Source of the DNA: a virus | Strand: one strand, 5' to 3' | DNA: 64,000 nt | Virus record (IMG/VR): IMGVR_UViG_3300012954_000010 | Coordinates: 34,498 to 98,497 of that record | Part shown: piece by piece, positions 45,901 through 50,711 of the stretch | How the letters are laid out: each line of letters opens with the position of its first letter | Numbering within the stretch: position 1 is the first letter of the stretch | Made by a program: the position numbers and the translations under genes | Notes under the pieces: model-generated | Databases searched by the model: none | Told to the model about the DNA's origin: nothing | What the model saw: the letters and a program-made list of their open reading frames with translations, nothing else

Positions 45901-47750
45901 AAGATATTGCTGCCACCAGCAGTTCTAGGAATCAGTTTTACATATAGTTTCTCATCGCTTCTAGCACCTAGACGGAATCCATCGATAGATGCAGCAGGAC
46001 GAATTCTAGGATTGTATCCTTCATCATCACCTAGGTAGATCTTAGTTTGATCAGTTGCAGTGTTCTGGTTCTTAGTTGCAGGTACATCAAGAGTGTAGTA
46101 AGCAGAACGCTTGATGTTGCCAGTAGTTGTATCAACAACTTTAGGTGGAATAATATCTGTAACATAACCACCCTTGTCCTGACTGAACGCAAATCCTTTG
46201 TGACCAATTGCGTGTAGTGAGGTGTTACCAAAGTTGGAGTTAGAGTTGGTGATCGACATGTCACCACCACTTTCCATTAGGAAGTGATCAGCGAAACCAA
46301 CAGCGAAGATCGAAACGTTCTGGATGAATGCATCTTCAGATGCACGAACATGGAAGTTTCTCCAGTCATCTTTCCAGAATGCATCACCCTTGGTGTGATA
46401 TGGAGTGGTTGCAAAAGCGTCTGCTAGAGATGCTTGGTTGAATGTGTTAGAGTATTCATCATAACGAATGAACGCTCTATCGTCTTTCTGCAGCGACACA
46501 CCCGTGTACTGCGCGATAACCATCGACTTGAATCCAGTCGCCTTCAGACCATTTGCCCAGATACCACAAATACCCCAAGTAGATCGGATGGAGCAGTTGA
46601 AGACATATGGAGATGCAGACTCAACAGAGTCAACTTCTGCTTTGACGATAGCGTTGGAACTTAATCCATTCTGAGAAGTGTAGGTAGTTCCGCTAACAAG
46701 ACTGACATTAGTTCCTAGTGCAGCAACAGTTCCAGGAATTTTGTAAGTAAACTTACGCTGGTCAACTAGGTCAATCTCACTGATAGAGAAAGCACCGTTA
46801 AGTTGATCATCAAGACCATTGTTTTCAATAGCAACAAACTGGTTCCTAAAGTAACCATGGTTAACTTTGGAAGTAACTTCAACACTAATAGTACCAGCAG
46901 GACTGGAGTCTGTTAGTTTGATGCTCTCAATAGAACGGAAGTCAGACAGAGGTCCAACAATTCTGTTCTCCTCAATTCTCTCGCTGAATTCACGAGGATC
47001 ATCAATAGTTGGTTGATATTGTGAGAATGCCTTAGCAATCTTTTGATAATACAGACCTAGTTCTTCTTTGTCTGCATATTCAAATACAGTTAGTTTGTGG
47101 TGAGAGTAGTTAGGAACTGCTTTCTGGTCCCAATAACCATTCTGATAGTATACTTTACCGATACCATCAGTCTTGTCAAATAGAGGAGAAGATGGTTCTA
47201 AGTCACCATCCTTAATAGTAAACTGCCAGAAGTAGCAAGCACCTGTTACATTAAAGATAGCGGATCTCTTCTCTAGCCTGTCAGCAGGGTCAGGAACATA
47301 GAGGGGGCGAACAACAGTGCGGCGCAGATCGTAACCAACCAGAGATGAACCACGAGGAAGAATAGCGCCACCCTCGGTATTGTTGAAAAGATAGAGAACA
47401 TTGTTAGGGTCCGAAATATCTAAGTTAGAGTTATCGGTCCACAAATTCATCGCCTGATCAAAGGCGAAAGGATCGATACCATTTGTATCTACAATACCTG
47501 GGCGGTTATCAATATAGTGGTTACCAGGCATCAACATGATAGTGAACTGGTCAAACCTATCATTGTCTGGTCCAGGTAAGTATGAGTACCTGGCAATTTC
47601 TAAGAATGCACGCTGAATCGACTTGAAGGGTCTGATGGGCGAGTTGCCTCTATTATTCAGCTCATCTGTCGCATTAAAGTCGTCAGGTGAGACATAAAGA
47701 TACTTACCAGTCTTAGAGCTGATAAGATTATCAAGTCTTGTCAAAGCCAT
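33984..47750 (-). CDS. Giant repeat-rich structural protein (4588 aa)
   Basis: Start at ATG 47750, after TTAGGA; a longer frame runs through the late promoter and into tRNA-Ala and is rejected. Residues 10-150 resemble a DUF1565/pectate-lyase-like start (NRGNSPIRPFKSIQRAFLEIA then MLMPGNHYIDN). Residues about 840-1820 carry seven close copies of a 110-130 aa repeat (NLILANK..IA.EAYARM, GGND..WD.A..Y..GAHV.GEE, AMRN), with short C-D-ITTL repeats inserted. A diverged copy precedes them. The long C-terminal part is beta-rich, fibre-like. Probably a very long virion fibre or whisker; I recall similar giant proteins in cyanomyoviruses. Function unproven. Confidence 0.8.
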   Translation of the reverse strand: MALTRLDNLISSKTGKYLYVSPDDFNATDELNNRGNSPIRPFKSIQRAFLEIARYSYLPGPDNDRFDQFTIMLMPGNHYIDNRPGIVDTNGIDPFAFDQAMNLWTDNSNLDISDPNNVLYLFNNTEGGAILPRGSSLVGYDLRRTVVRPLYVPDPADRLEKRSAIFNVTGACYFWQFTIKDGDLEPSSPLFDKTDGIGKVYYQNGYWDQKAVPNYSHHKLTVFEYADKEELGLYYQKIAKAFSQYQPTIDDPREFSERIEENRIVGPLSDFRSIESIKLTDSSPAGTISVEVTSKVNHGYFRNQFVAIENNGLDDQLNGAFSISEIDLVDQRKFTYKIPGTVAALGTNVSLVSGTTYTSQNGLSSNAIVKAEVDSVESASPYVFNCSIRSTWGICGIWANGLKATGFKSMVIAQYTGVSLQKDDRAFIRYDEYSNTFNQASLADAFATTPYHTKGDAFWKDDWRNFHVRASEDAFIQNVSIFAVGFADHFLMESGGDMSITNSNSNFGNTSLHAIGHKGFAFSQDKGGYVTDIIPPKVVDTTTGNIKRSAYYTLDVPATKNQNTATDQTKIYLGDDEGYNPRIRPAASIDGFRLGARSDEKLYVKLIPRTAGGSNIFNATLSPNGFKKFTASADILNPSGITINHKNLDAADRIEDNKLFIAEEAYGYITNKYPYLLDKQGITIEKCRRDIGYLIDATVQDLRLGGNINTIQAAESYYVGNSLSYIIGELTETLEGYDYARDLAIAAMRNFSYLRTGAATTASSAIVDIGDTSGVVQGMRVADYDPSEFTDGKLNNGATRPASPVIPNDTYVKRVVSSTEIELGQKATYSTKKLVGDRNGDARNLILTNKNFIAREAYDRMVLDFPGFTTPTGNSQDCIDDIVDVIEAVAENLAYGGNDEVWDAAYLYESGAHVAGEEAQTVKAFEYARDMAIQVMRNEDVFIYGTHGLTQTKDTSITYVAPELVQDRNGDARNLILANKNLIANEAVERMLAKYPTFIVPGGNINCIDDVVDLLEAVADNTAYGGNDKTFDAAYSYVKGAHVSGEELQTLYVFEQAKLMAAQVMRNQKVLITGAHGLTQTFDSTITYNAPDSVTDRGGDARNLILANKTMIANEAYARMIANNPSFVPPTGNTQDCVDDIADLVEEVAYNTAFGGNDRVWEVADLYLTGAHVAGEESQTIEAFDHARDIMVDVMRNQKVLLIGAGGSNRAADAKNLMISNRNLIAAEAYARMLAENPGFTTPTGDPQDCIDDIVDFVNEISYNVAYGGNDKTWDMANLYVQGAHVAGEEAQTVKAFEFALSLMTMAMRNEEILILGNHGFTQVYDTSITVNPATPVNNKAGDARNLVLSNKDFIAEIALGRMLAQYPTFSVPTGNNNDCLDDIKDVIDVVAHNLAYGGNDRTWDAANYYATGAHVTGEETETIYAFNQARDMMIQAMRNETITVGGHTGLTQVIDSSITTDTNTPRCANEAASITTLVNILTSSITSQGTYLYNVTRTNSVSSCDDIQSSVATLGQIVIDAVTTPSSLGNVTKTASQYRHGYTQTFDNSITYDLPDPLVDRNGDARDLIVANKSFIANEAYARMLAENPGFTTPTGDPQDCIDDLIDFAEEISYNLAFGGNDRTWDMSNLYVTGAHVVGEESETVQAFEYARDLMIQVMRNEDVLVTGSHGLSQTKDTTITYNEPTPVNNKSADAKNLILANTNFIAEIAFGRMQAANSGFTVPTNNDADCIDDIKDIIKVVAHNLAFGGNDRTWDAANLYATGAHVAGEEAQTIQAFNEARDIMIQVMRNEDVTVGGYTSLTQVKDLTITVDQANPTCQQQEATITSLVLLLTNTITSGTSLYSVTRTFSQGPCDDVRSAITTLAAIPINAVTTPASLAGVTRTVSAGSCEDVRSSITTLTQIVTDTIAGNITLYDLAKTASEGSCEDTRVTINTLFKIVEDAVATPTSLGSVTRTISNGSCQDIASGITTLFKLLTDTIENPGYIDSVARNPVPLGLEFGPSINANSSSTNSYLYFTLDAGVYSSTTPTTDETITQHTTYPECVDQASTIRQYFANISTIIQTGLASVARTEPPTLTTELAARATVWTLDNNGSNPHNLETGTAVRLVPRPRYDTVTNQYVDVDKRLVRLPNGFETNEKYYVIAPGRTTKPEDYSNIGAFDGSDQTKIMLASSKENAAAGIYIHSAEVEDIHPDVEIDIYNFVLDDNYDLHQYSCELDGVSNTNIRTDVPHIFDVPFPNITGHTVFFRANEGGQLPLVGSAYAADPTVADGNGRILGNVYFFARYINEKVFTIYKTKSDAEAGVNEITFQPGTYDFSVFANKRESPMKFDPAFTNPGTAPVIYGKWYLQTENDLGTDQIIGRIREYADGIDKTNDSYFERVKDERDALDRIYRLRYVIPSYLQSARDPINGFTIKTRTDETRKLVPQRLVLKPVSGNVTKARFFNPVQSNEVIGVTKSEFETLNLNPDVEYDPYRKDLTGTTQYAKKIETQNYVTMTIESGRYFTAADNNDYLELNVINPEITNAALINETFTTIKVTAPQGGNFVADKTQSSDAVNRVEWFGNSSGYGYLHAITNVPGTSDWYMILKGVVGAITFDTIENIRIGQGAAFSDLLADPDFGKSLVIKELIRKNYPEFYYRQNGAPVYTVTPGDIIEDDAGIQYYIESVTDTGVIDDTFYIFDVEEVQRRIFGQQDGIYYLTAVRGNISPFPQGAGNLGNFRNFKFSQPISKLYPLNYKNDPLWYQKLDATLVDPPATYSAADNYVHGLVRVNDFKGSMTKEAMIDLLATPALKNNSYTQVSSTVDNRLIAQSGNAASGSEDRKIPIAGDSTVMSDQRYYVELRRPSIARAGNHTFEYLGFGPGNYSTGLPARQEVVLTATQDFYAQSKKQDGGLVFYTGLNSNGDLYIGNRKIDAITGEEEFLESATLQDSADDDETLGNLVTTFDTPVTFNEYITVNGGEAQDRRSTFNSPVLINVLGTVREAALTISSFVDPAVDDGSLDRNAFLRNQETEGDIVIARNKISAAIFQFNSRRDGQPYKIQTHIVGTSPSNITPDQYGAFNASQIVQYGSAGAPLAGDMLLKGESVGQSGSLGWIYANFFTEIGNTNIYTLTFNNTNIVTIEWGGSLTNDLLGITSGSEIRILGMTDSQVDGTWQVIANGFSGAANTVQIAINNVKNSVQGDNPRLWADEVAANANITMEFSNSNWKEFGVLGAEAIRTNTANIGDYKLGVNTVARSERDSYQTNFIDSNTTPRANLDVVGTAFISGKKVTDYASHSVFANRTQEDRTDALMVGGDAYTPVNEATFRVSTANGGRVGINVTNAELDRALVVDGESRFTGDARFQEDIEVHGGGGSNTAEIRTDITSGNFDIIPDSTFTGALRIAPQGTTLRMLNDSQSDQFLYFGNSSLHSNIWIGNTPHTGTNISKITIGGAYNNNESLSFVNIATKSFKVDGDFQLGNKRGLLDTVRLTSTAGTVEFFAGNSATSVLDFATNASQITIGGQGGSTTIRNNLVVDSSARFNADMTLCGGFASYSFVASRGQAGSTKIAHPTGILGNNLFNSNVDLIDVNRFVSGDPQYNEIDTSGSGNWGGTNYQQEITNIGGNPTIEPQDLPTLTGNQYYLPLLRESLDANGNPYFQENDILLLDSPDSANTATVTTEFGSYTDGNAPQGIITGYEGGVEIAFSGPGTGNGGGFNTGQKYLAFFTNSQETTTGPRSVNFQSLDASFINNNGPVIRIEIDVYVGNNNNGGEVPDRSGAGQEEGLQIRYSTDDGASFTSAGFICPTDLDDFDPSTWPTFVQWIDQSKNYARLSLDMPVNAQTGGVVFQLYQEAISGDSVDHYGITNMRYTTTSVGSNVEFVRVVSLPRISTAPYYLVVEREPFGTFTAVSNAHPDRTAIYKCIVQFDATWTEQPIDDQGNDENVYLAQFGGTIAIGDYVIIGRESSANNSVFDIGEVFKVKTLLSQVAKKFRIKNGCDSNNEETVYEVDSTTGAVKSKGDQELTGSLTIKGSCTTPFTNSPTNKKLTITNGATNPITTFEVDTCTGDTKIGNTHATVFFNAEAFGTSPAAYTADVDVCTVYRFDPQSELTTGPITTLPASIVAATTNIQIASNLDAFMKGDLVAMYVTGSQIEIIQVTDDPYEAGGLFFLPTSSNAAYPNGGRGVEGTTAQNFAAGVQVVKLEKYERTTTLLHDVPATQGDRATALKARTPNTSDLRLELTLRDGDLISPKLDYFTMMRIGTEFFVADSVDGSLDVFYAIKLPKSVRVPNVVTTPIVELYNGGKVTIQDDLTINSGVLRMFGSDGKTLVLSISNDDGHSGDGSIEDPLTNTNGMTLKGAATFYGDLKIFYDDCQMNGICSTETSFRVTNREGNVLMGETFYQKGQLKVDEDATQSIFHIDNLGSAGVGGTEGAKDFRIYQNNAIDSFGIEKYWTGNGGRRHTYVAFDASTGIGQQQDNPLEVNNNYMVNASSGSNMVLYLPDNAQTGDMIRFIELSGNLTYNTSLILRAKKINNIATPIQGDSTGSKIGAGAGQTLTTTWDSGELVVQTRNASFGLVYAGTVDIEGSANARTIPPALRGWWLMEL
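41790..42300 (-). repeat. Short tandem C-D-ITTL protein repeats
   Basis: Within the giant gene, about five consecutive units of 35-40 codons each contain (S/G)C-x-D, ITTL and L-x-x-V-x-R-T. A related pair is inserted at about 43150-43350. Confidence 0.65.
42310..45221 (-). repeat. Seven tandem GGND-type protein repeats
   Basis: Seven copies in one frame. Each contains an IA-EA--RM helix, a DC(I/V)DD helix, GGND, GAHV-GEE and MRN. Spacing is about 375-400 bp except around an inserted module near 43150-43350. A diverged copy lies at about 45480-45790. Confidence 0.85.
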
Positions 47751-47791
47751 ATTTTTCCTAACCTGCTGAGGTATAAGATCCGATCTTCGAT

Positions 47792-47799
47792 TATTTATA
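47792..47799 (-). promoter_or_regulatory. Late promoter of the adhesion operon
   Basis: Perfect TATAAATA, 12 nt after the tRNA-Ala 3' end and 41 nt before the giant gene's ATG. Confidence 0.8.
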
Positions 47800-47810
47800 C
47801 CACTATTAAA

Positions 47811-47883
47811 TGGAGAATAGGAGACTCGAACTCCTGACATCCTGCTTGCAAAGCAGGCGCTCTACCAACTGAGCTAATTCCCC
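47811..47883 (-). tRNA. tRNA-Ala (UGC)
   Basis: Full cloverleaf: acceptor GGGGAAT/ATTCTCC with one G-U, D arm TAGCTCAGTTGGTAGAGC, anticodon arm CCTGC-TTTGCAA-GCAGG (anticodon TGC), T arm with GTTCGAGTC, discriminator A. CCA is not encoded. The first ten bases also contain the end of the 2OG oxygenase gene. Confidence 0.95.
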
Positions 47884-48398
47884 ATGAAGAAGTTGAAGTT
47901 TATTACACATCTGACCTGAGCGTCTAGTTGACTAACTCCTCTGTGAAGTCTGTCAGATCTAAACAAAATCATCCTGTTTGCAATAGAGTTGACAATTTTA
48001 CCATCCTCAAACTCAGTATAACCGTCGTTACTATTGACATAATATATGCCAGTTGTCATTTTCTTACTGGGTTTTCCATCACCACCTCTGTAGTCATGAT
48101 GAAAATCACTGTAATATCTTTCTGGTTTGATTGGTTCTAGATTTGCCTTCACTCGATGCAAAGCGAGAATATTTAGGTTATCTAGAATTGGTGTAATTGT
48201 GTCAAAGTGTGGAGATTTTGTCATGTCATAATGATATTGACTCTCTTGCTTGAAAAATGGATGAATGAACTGATAATTCATCATAGAGTCATCATCTCCT
48301 GCTTTCTTACATAGGATCCATGGCAATGGACCAGCAATCATGTAAGACTGCAGTTTTTCATGCTCTTCAGGTTTTAGAAAGTTATCGAATATTTGCAT
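47874..48398 (-). CDS. 2OG-Fe(II) oxygenase, prolyl-4-hydroxylase-like
   Basis: 174 aa from ATG at 48398 (an ATG at 48413 lies in a terminator-like hairpin loop). Core motifs: YYSDFHHDYRGG with H100-x-D102, then DRLHRGVSQ with H152 and QVRCVINFNF with R163, the H-x-D...H...R set for iron and 2-oxoglutarate. It is compact like other phage P4H-type proteins, which hydroxylate proline or other protein residues; its target is unknown. The TAG stop is bases 8-10 of tRNA-Ala, so the C-terminus (MGN) is encoded by the tRNA acceptor stem. Confidence 0.8.
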   Translation of the reverse strand: MQIFDNFLKPEEHEKLQSYMIAGPLPWILCKKAGDDDSMMNYQFIHPFFKQESQYHYDMTKSPHFDTITPILDNLNILALHRVKANLEPIKPERYYSDFHHDYRGGDGKPSKKMTTGIYYVNSNDGYTEFEDGKIVNSIANRMILFRSDRLHRGVSQLDAQVRCVINFNFFMGN

Positions 48399-48400
48399 GA

Positions 48401-48422
48401 TAAGAGGGGGCATTCCACCCCC
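48401..48422 (-). terminator. Terminator-like hairpin after the tmRNA
   Basis: GGGGG-TGGAATG-CCCCC then TCTTAT on the minus strand. The T-run is poor. It probably marks the end of the tmRNA precursor. Confidence 0.45.
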
Positions 48423-48427
48423 AGTGA

Positions 48428-48682
48428 GTTACTTGGGTAACAAGGCTAACTTGACCCCGATCTCCTTATAGATCAGGCAGCAACAGGGGCTGCTTGACGG
48501 GAGAATGCAACGATGTTGTTCGCTGCGACATCAGATGTGTTTGCATCTATTGGGTGCTTATCCAAGCAGGTTTCAGTCACGCTCCTTGTACCCCGTCGAA
48601 ACCATGGCACCCCCGTGAATGGAAGTGAGGGGAATCGAACCCCTGTCCGAAATGTAGGTGGCGTCACCTATTCCACAAAAGT
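48428..48682 (-). ncRNA. ssrA: Permuted (two-piece) tmRNA
   Basis: The acceptor piece comes first: T arm AGGGG-TTCGATT-CCCCT and 3' acceptor strand CACTTCC, ending at 48620. Five bases later the coding piece begins GGGGGTGCCATGGTTTCGAC (48614 downward); GGGGGTG pairs with CACTTCC. The tag reading frame at 48473-48523 gives ANNIVAFSRQAAPVAA then TGA, very close to marine picocyanobacterial tags as I remember them. Permuted two-piece ssrA is the form known in these cyanobacteria. It would rescue stalled ribosomes and tag the peptide for ClpXP-type proteolysis. Outer boundaries are approximate; CCA is not encoded. Confidence 0.9.
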
Positions 48683-48686
48683 GGAA

Positions 48687-48760
48687 AGCCACTCAACGGA
48701 CTTGAACCGTTGACCTACTGTTTACAAAACAGTTGCTCTATCCAGCTGAGCTAGAGTGGC
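48687..48760 (-). tRNA. tRNA-Thr (UGU)
   Basis: Acceptor GCCACTC/GAGTGGC, D arm TAGCTCAGCTGGATAGAGC, anticodon arm ACTGT-TTTGTAA-ACAGT (anticodon TGT), T arm GGTTCAAGTCC, discriminator T. CCA is not encoded. Its first 23 bases are also the end of a cpeT-like gene. Confidence 0.95.
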
Positions 48761-49223
48761 GTATGAATTCTAGGTGTCCCCAATTGGATCCCCAGACTTT
48801 TTGTCCTGTCTCAGGATTGATTCCCGAGTCCATGACACTGTATGTATTATACCCGAGAACTATGTCATTCGTCAAGTAAGTTTTGATGCCTTGCCAGACG
48901 ACCCAGCAGTCACAGTCAGTGTTGTGACCGAAAAATTTTCCATACTTTTCATCATACTCAAAGATTGTATCACATCCTTCTTTATAGTGGTGACCTGTCA
49001 GGTCAAAATTTTTGATGCGAAATTTTTCTCCATCTGGAAAAACACGCATACGAAATTGCCTGTAGGGTTTATCCTGTGAGTGATAGTATGCTTGAGATCC
49101 CTCAAACCAATCACCACCGATCCATTCATGTTTAATAATAATCCTAGCGTAGCGAGTAGGATGCTTTAATGCTTGTAGACGATTGTCAAAAGTTCCTTCT
49201 AGGTAGTCATGAAAAAGTGTCAT
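48738..49223 (-). CDS. CpeT/CpcT-like phycobiliprotein lyase
   Basis: 161 aa. N-terminal F-NRLQALKHPTRYARI and HEWIGGDWF, then KPYRQFRMRVF, a GCDTIF block and a closing GQKVWGSNWGHLEFIR match the CpeT family (QA..dP..ya.I; PYR; WGS..G..F). CpeT-type lyases attach or chaperone phycoerythrobilin to phycoerythrin in Synechococcus; phage homologues bind bilins as I recall. The last seven codons (HSSSAG and stop) are encoded by tRNA-Thr, so the natural C-terminus was probably replaced. Paired with the paralogue at 50253-50711. Confidence 0.8.
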   Translation of the reverse strand: MTLFHDYLEGTFDNRLQALKHPTRYARIIIKHEWIGGDWFEGSQAYYHSQDKPYRQFRMRVFPDGEKFRIKNFDLTGHHYKEGCDTIFEYDEKYGKFFGHNTDCDCWVVWQGIKTYLTNDIVLGYNTYSVMDSGINPETGQKVWGSNWGHLEFIRHSSSAG

Positions 49224-49503
49224 CGGGCAATAGTTCAGGGTTCTGAACTTCTATATCAAATAAAAGTGGGTGTAATTCTTCTGCGATTAGATAATCAGAA
49301 CTCTTGTCAACTTGATCCAATGAAAACTCTGGGTTACAAGCTGCCTCAGATTTAATCCAGACATCTTCTAACTGATGCTTTTCGATGGTATCAAACGAAA
49401 ATGGCATACCATCGATGAAGTACATTTTGACTATAGTCTCGTACTCTCCAGGGAATGTGCAAAACACATACTTAGAACTAATTGAATATCCCTTGAAAGA
49501 CAT
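49207..49503 (-). CDS. Hypothetical protein between pebS and cpeT-like genes
   Basis: 98 aa: beta-rich N-terminal half (YVFCTFPGEYETIVKMYFID) and an acidic helical C-terminus. It overlaps the cpeT-like gene by 17 nt and has its own late promoter candidate. No family recognised; position suggests a role with bilin metabolism or late particle genes. Confidence 0.6.
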   Translation of the reverse strand: MSFKGYSISSKYVFCTFPGEYETIVKMYFIDGMPFSFDTIEKHQLEDVWIKSEAACNPEFSLDQVDKSSDYLIAEELHPLLFDIEVQNPELLPDDTFS

Positions 49504-49525
49504 AAGTTTCTATGTCATACTGGAT

Positions 49526-49533
49526 TATTTATG
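49526..49533 (-). promoter_or_regulatory. Late promoter candidate inside the end of pebS
   Basis: CATAAATA (7 of 8 bases of TATAAATA), 22 nt before the 98-aa gene's ATG, overlapping the last pebS codons. Confidence 0.5.
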
Positions 49534-50167
49534 TGTCAGCGTATGAAAACAAAAAGTTATTTACATAATCTTTAGAGAAATCTTTACCAAATTTGCTTGC
49601 CATATATCCGATCACAGGATCCAAGTCTAACATATATTGGTCAAAGTTTTTATATACTCTGACATCAGTTTCCTTCGGTCTAGCAAAATAGAGTAGTTCT
49701 TCGTATGCACTTACATAACGCTTGAAGTTAATAAGATGCTTTTTAATGTCATCTACAGTGCCTTTCCTAACATAAACAAATCTAGAGAAATGATTACCTG
49801 CTTCAAAGAATCTGATATCTTCACTAGTGTTGTCATACATGTCTGGAAGTAGATATGAGATGACAGGGTGATCGAAGTCATAATTTGGAGTTGGATGCTG
49901 GAAGTCCCAAACAATTATTACTTTCTTTTCAAAGAAACACATCAAATCCATACCAAAACAAGGAAGATTCTCTCCAGTCTTTGGATAGACGATGTTATTG
50001 TATATTTTAGTTTTACCATCATCAATAATGGTTTCTCTGGATTTCAATATGTGATCCCCAGAATATAATTTTGATTTCAGTCTTGGACCATGGATCCAAA
50101 TTTTACTGTCCTCTTCAACTTTTAAGTTGAGTGTTTTGACCAAGAAGTCTTGGTATTCATTCCACAT
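49529..50167 (-). CDS. pebS: Phycoerythrobilin synthase PebS (ferredoxin-dependent bilin reductase)
   Basis: 212 aa, somewhat shorter at the N-terminus than P-SSM2 PebS (233 aa as I recall). ILKSRETIIDDGKTKIYN, VYPKTGENLPCFGMDLM, VIIVWDFQHP, FEAGNHFSRFVYVR and the ending LDPVIGYMASKFG, then VNNFLFSY, align closely with PebS. The catalytic Asp pair appears as D74 (FGMDLM) and D183 (LDPV), equivalent to D105/D206. PebS reduces biliverdin IX-alpha to 15,16-dihydrobiliverdin and then phycoerythrobilin with electrons from ferredoxin. It lies between two cpeT-like genes; ho1 is not in this window. Confidence 0.92.
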   Translation of the reverse strand: MWNEYQDFLVKTLNLKVEEDSKIWIHGPRLKSKLYSGDHILKSRETIIDDGKTKIYNNIVYPKTGENLPCFGMDLMCFFEKKVIIVWDFQHPTPNYDFDHPVISYLLPDMYDNTSEDIRFFEAGNHFSRFVYVRKGTVDDIKKHLINFKRYVSAYEELLYFARPKETDVRVYKNFDQYMLDLDPVIGYMASKFGKDFSKDYVNNFLFSYADT

Positions 50168-50178
50168 TTAATTCTCCA

Positions 50179-50262
50179 TAGGAGTGGGGGGACTTGAACC
50201 CCCACGATGTTACCATCAGCGGATTTTAAGTCCGATACGTCTACCGATTCCGTCACACTCCC
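50179..50262 (-). tRNA. tRNA-Leu (UAA)
   Basis: 84 nt with the long variable arm of class II tRNAs (TGATGGTAACATCG). Acceptor GGGAGTG/CACTCCT (first pair G-U), anticodon loop CTTAAAA (anticodon TAA), T arm GGGGGTTCAAGTCCCCC, discriminator A. CCA is not encoded. Its bases 8-10 are the TGA stop of the cpeT-like gene. Confidence 0.93.
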
Positions 50263-50711
50263 AAAAATTCATAAATCACATCGCTGCCCCACATTTTTTT
50301 ATTGCGGTTCGCGGTCCATCCTCGGTCACGACTCTTATATCTAGTACCGTCGAATTCTACCATACTTTCGACGAATCCACCATTCACTAGACATTCATCT
50401 GTAGCAACTTTACCTTTGTAGATACCGTTCTCCAGAGTGAATATCATATCACAACAACCACGATGTCCCTGCCAGTTTACTCCCCAGTTCTCAACACGGA
50501 TGTGATCACCTTCAGTATAAACTTTATGCCAACGCTTCCTATATGGTTTTTCTTCACCAAGATAGTGATACCATTGCTTAGACTCTAGTTGTTTGGGTCC
50601 TAGTCTAGTCCAGCGAATTTTAACATGAGCATATCTGGCAGGATCAGCAGATGCCTGCTTCCAACTATCGTAGTATCCTTCTAATTTATCACAAAATTCT
50701 TCAGCATTCAT
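50253..50711 (-). CDS. cpeT: CpeT-like phycobiliprotein lyase
   Basis: 152 aa. KLEGYYDSWKQASADPARYAH, LESKQWYHYLGEEKPYRKRWH, then GHRGCCDMIFTL and SRDRGWTANRNKKMWGS are the family blocks (QA..DP; Q.Y; PYR; C-D--F; S-D-G; WGS). Compared with the 161-aa paralogue it is closer to known cyanophage CpeT proteins as I recall. Probably binds phycoerythrobilin made by PebS and may modify host phycoerythrin assembly. The TGA stop is provided by tRNA-Leu; ATG overlaps the glutaredoxin-like gene's stop. Confidence 0.82.
   Translation of the reverse strand: MNAEEFCDKLEGYYDSWKQASADPARYAHVKIRWTRLGPKQLESKQWYHYLGEEKPYRKRWHKVYTEGDHIRVENWGVNWQGHRGCCDMIFTLENGIYKGKVATDECLVNGGFVESMVEFDGTRYKSRDRGWTANRNKKMWGSDVIYEFLGV

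Noticed and set aside
47750-47840. Extending the giant protein by 30 codons to an upstream ATG
   Set aside because: That segment contains the late promoter and the 3' half of tRNA-Ala; the ATG at 47750 has a ribosome site.
48473-48667. A 64-codon protein-coding frame ending AAPVAA
   Set aside because: This is the tmRNA tag frame extended backwards through structured RNA, not a separate protein.
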